The notes under the pieces: generated by a model
Told to the model about the DNA's origin: nothing
Databases searched by the model: none
Seen by the model: the letters and a program-made list of their open reading frames with translations, nothing else
Assembly: GCA_046726315.1 (NCBI GenBank)
Contig: JBKPAG010000014.1
Location: 1 to 64,000 of the forward strand
Direction: 5' to 3'
Origin: JACVRX01 sp046726315
Lineage (GTDB): Bacteria > Actinomycetota > Actinomycetes > Jiangellales > Jiangellaceae
Length of the DNA stretch: 64,000 nucleotides
Program-made: the position numbers and the translations under genes
In this document: positions 60,594 through 64,000 of the stretch, one piece after another
How the letters are laid out: each line of letters starts with the position of its first letter
How positions within the stretch are numbered: the first letter of the stretch is position 1

Positions 60594-63062
60594 TTAGACC
60601 GGTGCGGGTTCGGTTTCCTCGCCGGGTTCGGTGATGTCCACGATCTCTTCGGCGCCTGCCTCGATGTCTTGTTTGGATTCGACGCTGATGTGCGGCAGCA
60701 GACGGGACAGCCAGCCGGGTAGCCACCAGTTGGCAGCGCCGAAGATGGTCATCAGGGATGGGATGAGGATCAGCCGGACCACGAATGCGTCGAGCAGCAC
60801 AGCGGTGGAGAGTGCGACGCCGAACAGTTTGATGATGGCGTCGTTGCCGAGTACGAACGCGCCGAACACACTGGTCATGATGGCCGCGGCGATCGCCACC
60901 ACTCGGCCGGAGCCGGCCAGCCCGCGGCGTACCGCCTTGCGGTTGTCGCCGGTGTGCACCCATTCCTCGTGCATTCGGCTGACCAGGAACACCTGGTAGT
61001 CGCAGGACAGCCCGAACAGGATCGAGAACACCATGATGGGCAGGAACGGGAAGATCGGCCCGGTGTTCTCCAGGTTGATCAGGTCGGCGAACCAGCCCCA
61101 CTGGAACACGGCCACCGTGATGCCGAGCGCCGCGCCCAGTGAGAGCAGGCTGGACAGCACCCCGGTGGCCGGCACCAGCACGGACCGGAACAGCACCACC
61201 AGGGTCAGGAAACCGAGACCCACCACGATCAGCAGGAACCACGGCAGCGCGTCCTGCAGCACCCGGGTGAAGTCGGCCGTCACCGCCTGAAAGCCACCGA
61301 CGTAGGCCTGGGCGCCGGAATCGGCCGCGGCGGCCGGGATGACGTCCTCACGCAGGTGGAACAGCAGGTCGGTGGTCGCCTCGTCCTGCGGCGCCGTCTT
61401 AGGGAACACCTGGACCGGCGCCACCGTGGCGTCGGCGGCCACCGGCGCGCCAGCCGCAAGGGCCACCCCCGGGTCGGCGTTCAGCGCGTCCGTGATCGTG
61501 GTCACGGCCGGCTGATCGCCGGCCTCGGGCAGCTCCACCGCCAGGTAGAACGGTCCGTTCACGCCGGGACCGAAACCCTCAGCGGTCAGCTCGTACGCGA
61601 TCCGCGGCGGGCTGCCTTCAGGGGCGCCGGAGTCGTCGGAGAAGCCCAACCGCAACGACAGCATCGGCACCGCGATCAGAACCATGACCGCCAGCGCGAA
61701 CGCCCCGGTCAGCCACGGCCGCTGCTGTAGCCAGTTGCCGTATCGGGCGAACCCGCTCGGTCGGGTCGGGTCCGGCGCCTTGCCTCGGTGGACGATCCAG
61801 CGCCAGGCCAGCCCGATCAGGGTCACCGGGAGGAGGAGGAGCCAGCCCAGGTAGCGCAGGAACACGCCCACGGTGTGCCACCCGCCGGTCGCGCGCTGGG
61901 TCGGAATCGCCTCCGGGTCGGTGATCCAGGCCATCCGACCGACGAACGCCCAGGTGCCCAGTAGTGACAGCACGGCGGGCAGCAGCAACAAGGCTCCAAC
62001 CATCACCATGAAGACCGTGACGGCCGCCGCGACCGCGATGCCGTTAAAGAACGTGATCCGCATGACGAACAGGCCGAGCAGTGCGATGATCACCGTGGCG
62101 GCCGCGAACTGCACGGCCCGACCCGAGGTGCGCACCGACTCCAGCGCGGCATCCCGCGGCGACCGGCCGTGGATGATCGCCTCGCGGTACCGGTTGATGA
62201 CCATCAGCGAATAGTCGATGCCGACCCCGAGGCCGATCATCGAGGCCAGGATCGGCGCGAAGGTCGCAACATCGAAAAACCGCGCCACCAGCGGCAACGC
62301 GAAGGTGGTTGCCAGCGCGACCGAAAGCGCAGCCGAGGTGATCGGCAGGAACGCACCAAGGATCGAGCCGAACGCGAACAGCAGGATCACCAGCGCGACG
62401 GTGACCCCAATGCTCTCCGAGGACGGCGGCTCACCACCGACGAAGACAAACACGCCGTTGGCCCCGACCTGCAGGCCATCGCTGCCGTTCTGCTCCTTGA
62501 TGAGATCAAGCGCGGTGATGACGTCGTCGGTGCTCAGGTCGTCGAAGGACTCGCCTTCGAACATCACCGTGCTGTATGCGACGTTGCCGTCAGGGCTGAC
62601 GCCGGCCTGGCCGAAGTGCGCGAGCGCGCCCTGCGCCTCCGGCGAGAGCTGCTGCTGCGGCTGCTCCCCCTGCTGACCGCCCTGGCCCTGGTCCGCGGGC
62701 TGCGGCGGGCATGCCGAGCCGAGTGGCTCGCCGTAAGGCGTGAGCACGCAGGCCACTCCGGGCGAGGTGGACAGGTCAGTGAGCAGGCCCGTTATTGCCG
62801 CTTCCGCCGAGGTGTCAGTGGCCGTACCGGAGTCCGGTTTCCAGACGACCTGGCCTTCCAGACCCGCGCCCGTACCGGCCCCACCCGAGAGGTCGGCCAG
62901 GAGTTCCTGCGCGGTGGTCGACTCGGTGTCCGGCAGCTCGAAGTTGTCGTTGTAGTCCCCGCCGAACCTCGTCCCCAGGATGCCGACCACGACCATGATC
63001 CCGACCCACGCGAACAACGCGTACCAGGGGCGGCGCACCGCCCACTGCGAAACCCGGCCCAT
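60594..63062 (-). CDS. MMPL/RND-family transporter
   Basis: About 822 aa. It has an N-terminal helix, an extracellular loop with a Gln/Gly-rich patch ('QGGQQGEQPQQQ'), and two MMPL membrane blocks ('MIGLGVGIDYSLMVINRYRE'; 'ILFGLSCDYQVFLVSRMHEE') with the proton-relay Asp-Tyr pairs. The family exports lipids or drugs at the cytoplasmic membrane with proton energy. ATG 63062 is favoured, since GGAGG lies 9 bp upstream; GTG 63071 directly abuts it. No partner genes identify the cargo. Confidence 0.92.
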   Translation of the reverse strand: MGRVSQWAVRRPWYALFAWVGIMVVVGILGTRFGGDYNDNFELPDTESTTAQELLADLSGGAGTGAGLEGQVVWKPDSGTATDTSAEAAITGLLTDLSTSPGVACVLTPYGEPLGSACPPQPADQGQGGQQGEQPQQQLSPEAQGALAHFGQAGVSPDGNVAYSTVMFEGESFDDLSTDDVITALDLIKEQNGSDGLQVGANGVFVFVGGEPPSSESIGVTVALVILLFAFGSILGAFLPITSAALSVALATTFALPLVARFFDVATFAPILASMIGLGVGIDYSLMVINRYREAIIHGRSPRDAALESVRTSGRAVQFAAATVIIALLGLFVMRITFFNGIAVAAAVTVFMVMVGALLLLPAVLSLLGTWAFVGRMAWITDPEAIPTQRATGGWHTVGVFLRYLGWLLLLPVTLIGLAWRWIVHRGKAPDPTRPSGFARYGNWLQQRPWLTGAFALAVMVLIAVPMLSLRLGFSDDSGAPEGSPPRIAYELTAEGFGPGVNGPFYLAVELPEAGDQPAVTTITDALNADPGVALAAGAPVAADATVAPVQVFPKTAPQDEATTDLLFHLREDVIPAAAADSGAQAYVGGFQAVTADFTRVLQDALPWFLLIVVGLGFLTLVVLFRSVLVPATGVLSSLLSLGAALGITVAVFQWGWFADLINLENTGPIFPFLPIMVFSILFGLSCDYQVFLVSRMHEEWVHTGDNRKAVRRGLAGSGRVVAIAAAIMTSVFGAFVLGNDAIIKLFGVALSTAVLLDAFVVRLILIPSLMTIFGAANWWLPGWLSRLLPHISVESKQDIEAGAEEIVDITEPGEETEPAPV

Positions 63063-63247
63063 CAGGCCCACCCTCCGGAGAATCCGACACCATGATCCGC
63101 GCGACCCAAATCGCCGCCAGCAACCACGAACCAGCCCAACACGCTAAAACAAGGTGCCCGACATGGGCAATGAGATTTTGGTGGCGACCGGATGAACGGC
63201 AGGGGCGACGCGGGTGGCCGCCGACCGCCCCCTACCCGGCTCAGCGA

Positions 63248-63595
63248 CTAGGCAGTCGGCGGTGCGAACGGCCTGGGGTCGAAGAGCACCCGGATCATCG
63301 AGATCTTGTCGTCCTCGACGCGGTACCACTCCGCAATCGGTGCGGCACCTGCGACGACGGTCAGCAGGTCATAGAAGACCGCGATGTCGTCGCCGTCGAA
63401 GAACTCGCGTTTGGTCTCGGTGCCGGTGACGATCCGGGACAGCCCCTTGATCGCCTTGATGTAGTCGTCGGCGTTGTCGAAGGTGTCAATGGGCCCGACG
63501 AAATCGAGCCGGTCTGCGAGATACGTGCGAGCGGTCCCGAAGTCCTTGGCCTCCCAAGCCCTCCGGTACCCGTCAACGACCGTCTTTGCGCTCAT
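63248..63595 (-). CDS. NTF2-like/SnoaL-type protein
   Basis: A 115-aa cone-fold protein: 'VVDGYRRAWEAKDFGTARTY', 'LADRLDFVGPIDTFDNADDY' and 'PIAEWYRVEDDKISMIRVLF'. Related proteins are isomerases, dehydratases or small ligand binders; no catalytic set can be assigned. It lies upstream of the MMPL gene on the same strand, 185 bp away. Confidence 0.83.
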   Translation of the reverse strand: MSAKTVVDGYRRAWEAKDFGTARTYLADRLDFVGPIDTFDNADDYIKAIKGLSRIVTGTETKREFFDGDDIAVFYDLLTVVAGAAPIAEWYRVEDDKISMIRVLFDPRPFAPPTA

Positions 63596-63713
63596 CTGCG
63601 GTGACCTTTCCCGGCTTTCCGCGCTGTCCCTTTCACTGTGCGTGGCCGCAGGCGGGATCTATATGGTTGAGCGACCGCCGCGGTTGTCCGAGCGTCCAGG
63701 AGTTGAACCGGCG

Positions 63714-64000
63714 ATGAAGCAGCTCAACGCACACACCGACGACCCGGTCTCGGAGGTGCTGGCTCGGCTGCGGGTGCACAGCACCGTCTACTGCCTCGCC
63801 GAGCTTCACAGCCCGTGGGGGTTCCGGGTTGAGGGACGCGACGTTGCAAAGTTCCACCTTCTACTGGAGGGCCACGCGTGGCTCGCGGTCGATGGTCGCG
63901 ACCCGTTGCTGCTGTCGGCCGGAGATCTGGTGATCCTGCCGTACGGCCACAAACACGCGATGAAGGATGAGCCGGACTCACGCGTGGAGGCACTCGACCG
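63714..64000 (+). CDS. AraC-family/cupin regulator, N-terminal part
   Basis: ATG 63714 (CAGGAG upstream) opens a cupin domain: 'DPVSEVLARLRVHSTVYCLA', 'HSPWGFRVEGRDVAKFHLLL' and 'LSAGDLVILPYGHKHAMKDE'. This matches the Cupin_6 N-terminal domain of AraC-type activators. The window ends after 95 codons, so the HTH is not seen. Confidence 0.78.
   Translation, partial: MKQLNAHTDDPVSEVLARLRVHSTVYCLAELHSPWGFRVEGRDVAKFHLLLEGHAWLAVDGRDPLLLSAGDLVILPYGHKHAMKDEPDSRVEALD

Noticed and set aside
1..64000. tRNA, rRNA, CRISPR array, IS element, integrase or prophage
   Set aside because: No cloverleaf-like GGTTCGA segments in a tRNA setting, no spaced repeats, no transposase or integrase motif seen by eye; a tRNAscan or ISfinder run was not possible.

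Overview
The window is a 64 kb piece of a high-GC chromosome that reads as a soil- or plant-associated actinomycete. Supporting signs are frequent GTG starts, strong GGAGG-type ribosome sites, F420/deazaflavin-type oxidoreductases, a DUF1876 protein, an anti-sigma-antagonist/PP2C pair, MMPL-family export, many LacI regulators and a possible DosR/DevR-type box. No rRNA, tRNA, CRISPR array, integrase or transposase was seen.

Layout. 0-16 kb holds housekeeping and accessory genes: a PNPOx-fold protein cut by the window edge, the PP2C/STAS pair, citrate synthase, a MarR regulator divergent from an F420-reductase-like gene, a metzincin-like protein, an aldehyde dehydrogenase, a DDN-like F420 enzyme, and two damaged genes (a PGM1-type ATP-grasp ligase and an AMMECR1-linked radical SAM protein). 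16-46 kb is a plant-polysaccharide sugar region. It contains a broken GH3/GH78 hybrid, then a tightly coupled rhaI-rhaDE-rhaB-lutABC operon predicted to take L-rhamnose through lactaldehyde and lactate to pyruvate. A GH43 enzyme, an RbsB/FrcA-type sugar ABC importer with its LacI regulator, a zinc dehydrogenase, araBDA with a divergent LacI regulator, and a CUT1 sugar importer with a GH42 beta-galactosidase follow. Together these fit use of rhamnose-, arabinose- and galactose-containing pectin side chains. 46-64 kb is mixed: PNPOx/F420 enzyme, Gfo/Idh oxidoreductase, intact GH3, metallo-hydrolase, quinone-oxidoreductase-like enzyme, chromate transporter, hemerythrin-like protein, a ribbon-helix-helix regulator before a polyhydroxyalkanoate depolymerase, SMP-30 lactonase, O-methyltransferase, MMPL transporter and the start of a cupin/AraC-type regulator.

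The most unusual property is the density of damaged genes: about a dozen frameshifted, truncated or fused remnants sit among intact genes. Several single-base shifts lie at G/C homopolymers (C6 in the ATP-grasp gene, G7 in rhaB), so sequencing error must be excluded first. Others, such as the GH3::GH78 join, the headless LacI, the Cys-to-Trp change in the radical SAM motif and the decayed beta-propeller and LuxR genes, cannot be explained by one missing base and suggest real deletion and decay. Several striking operator-like DNA arrays are also present: twin MarR sites, two back-to-back 14-bp palindromes, an 11-bp-phased GATGGT array, and an 88-bp symmetric palindrome.
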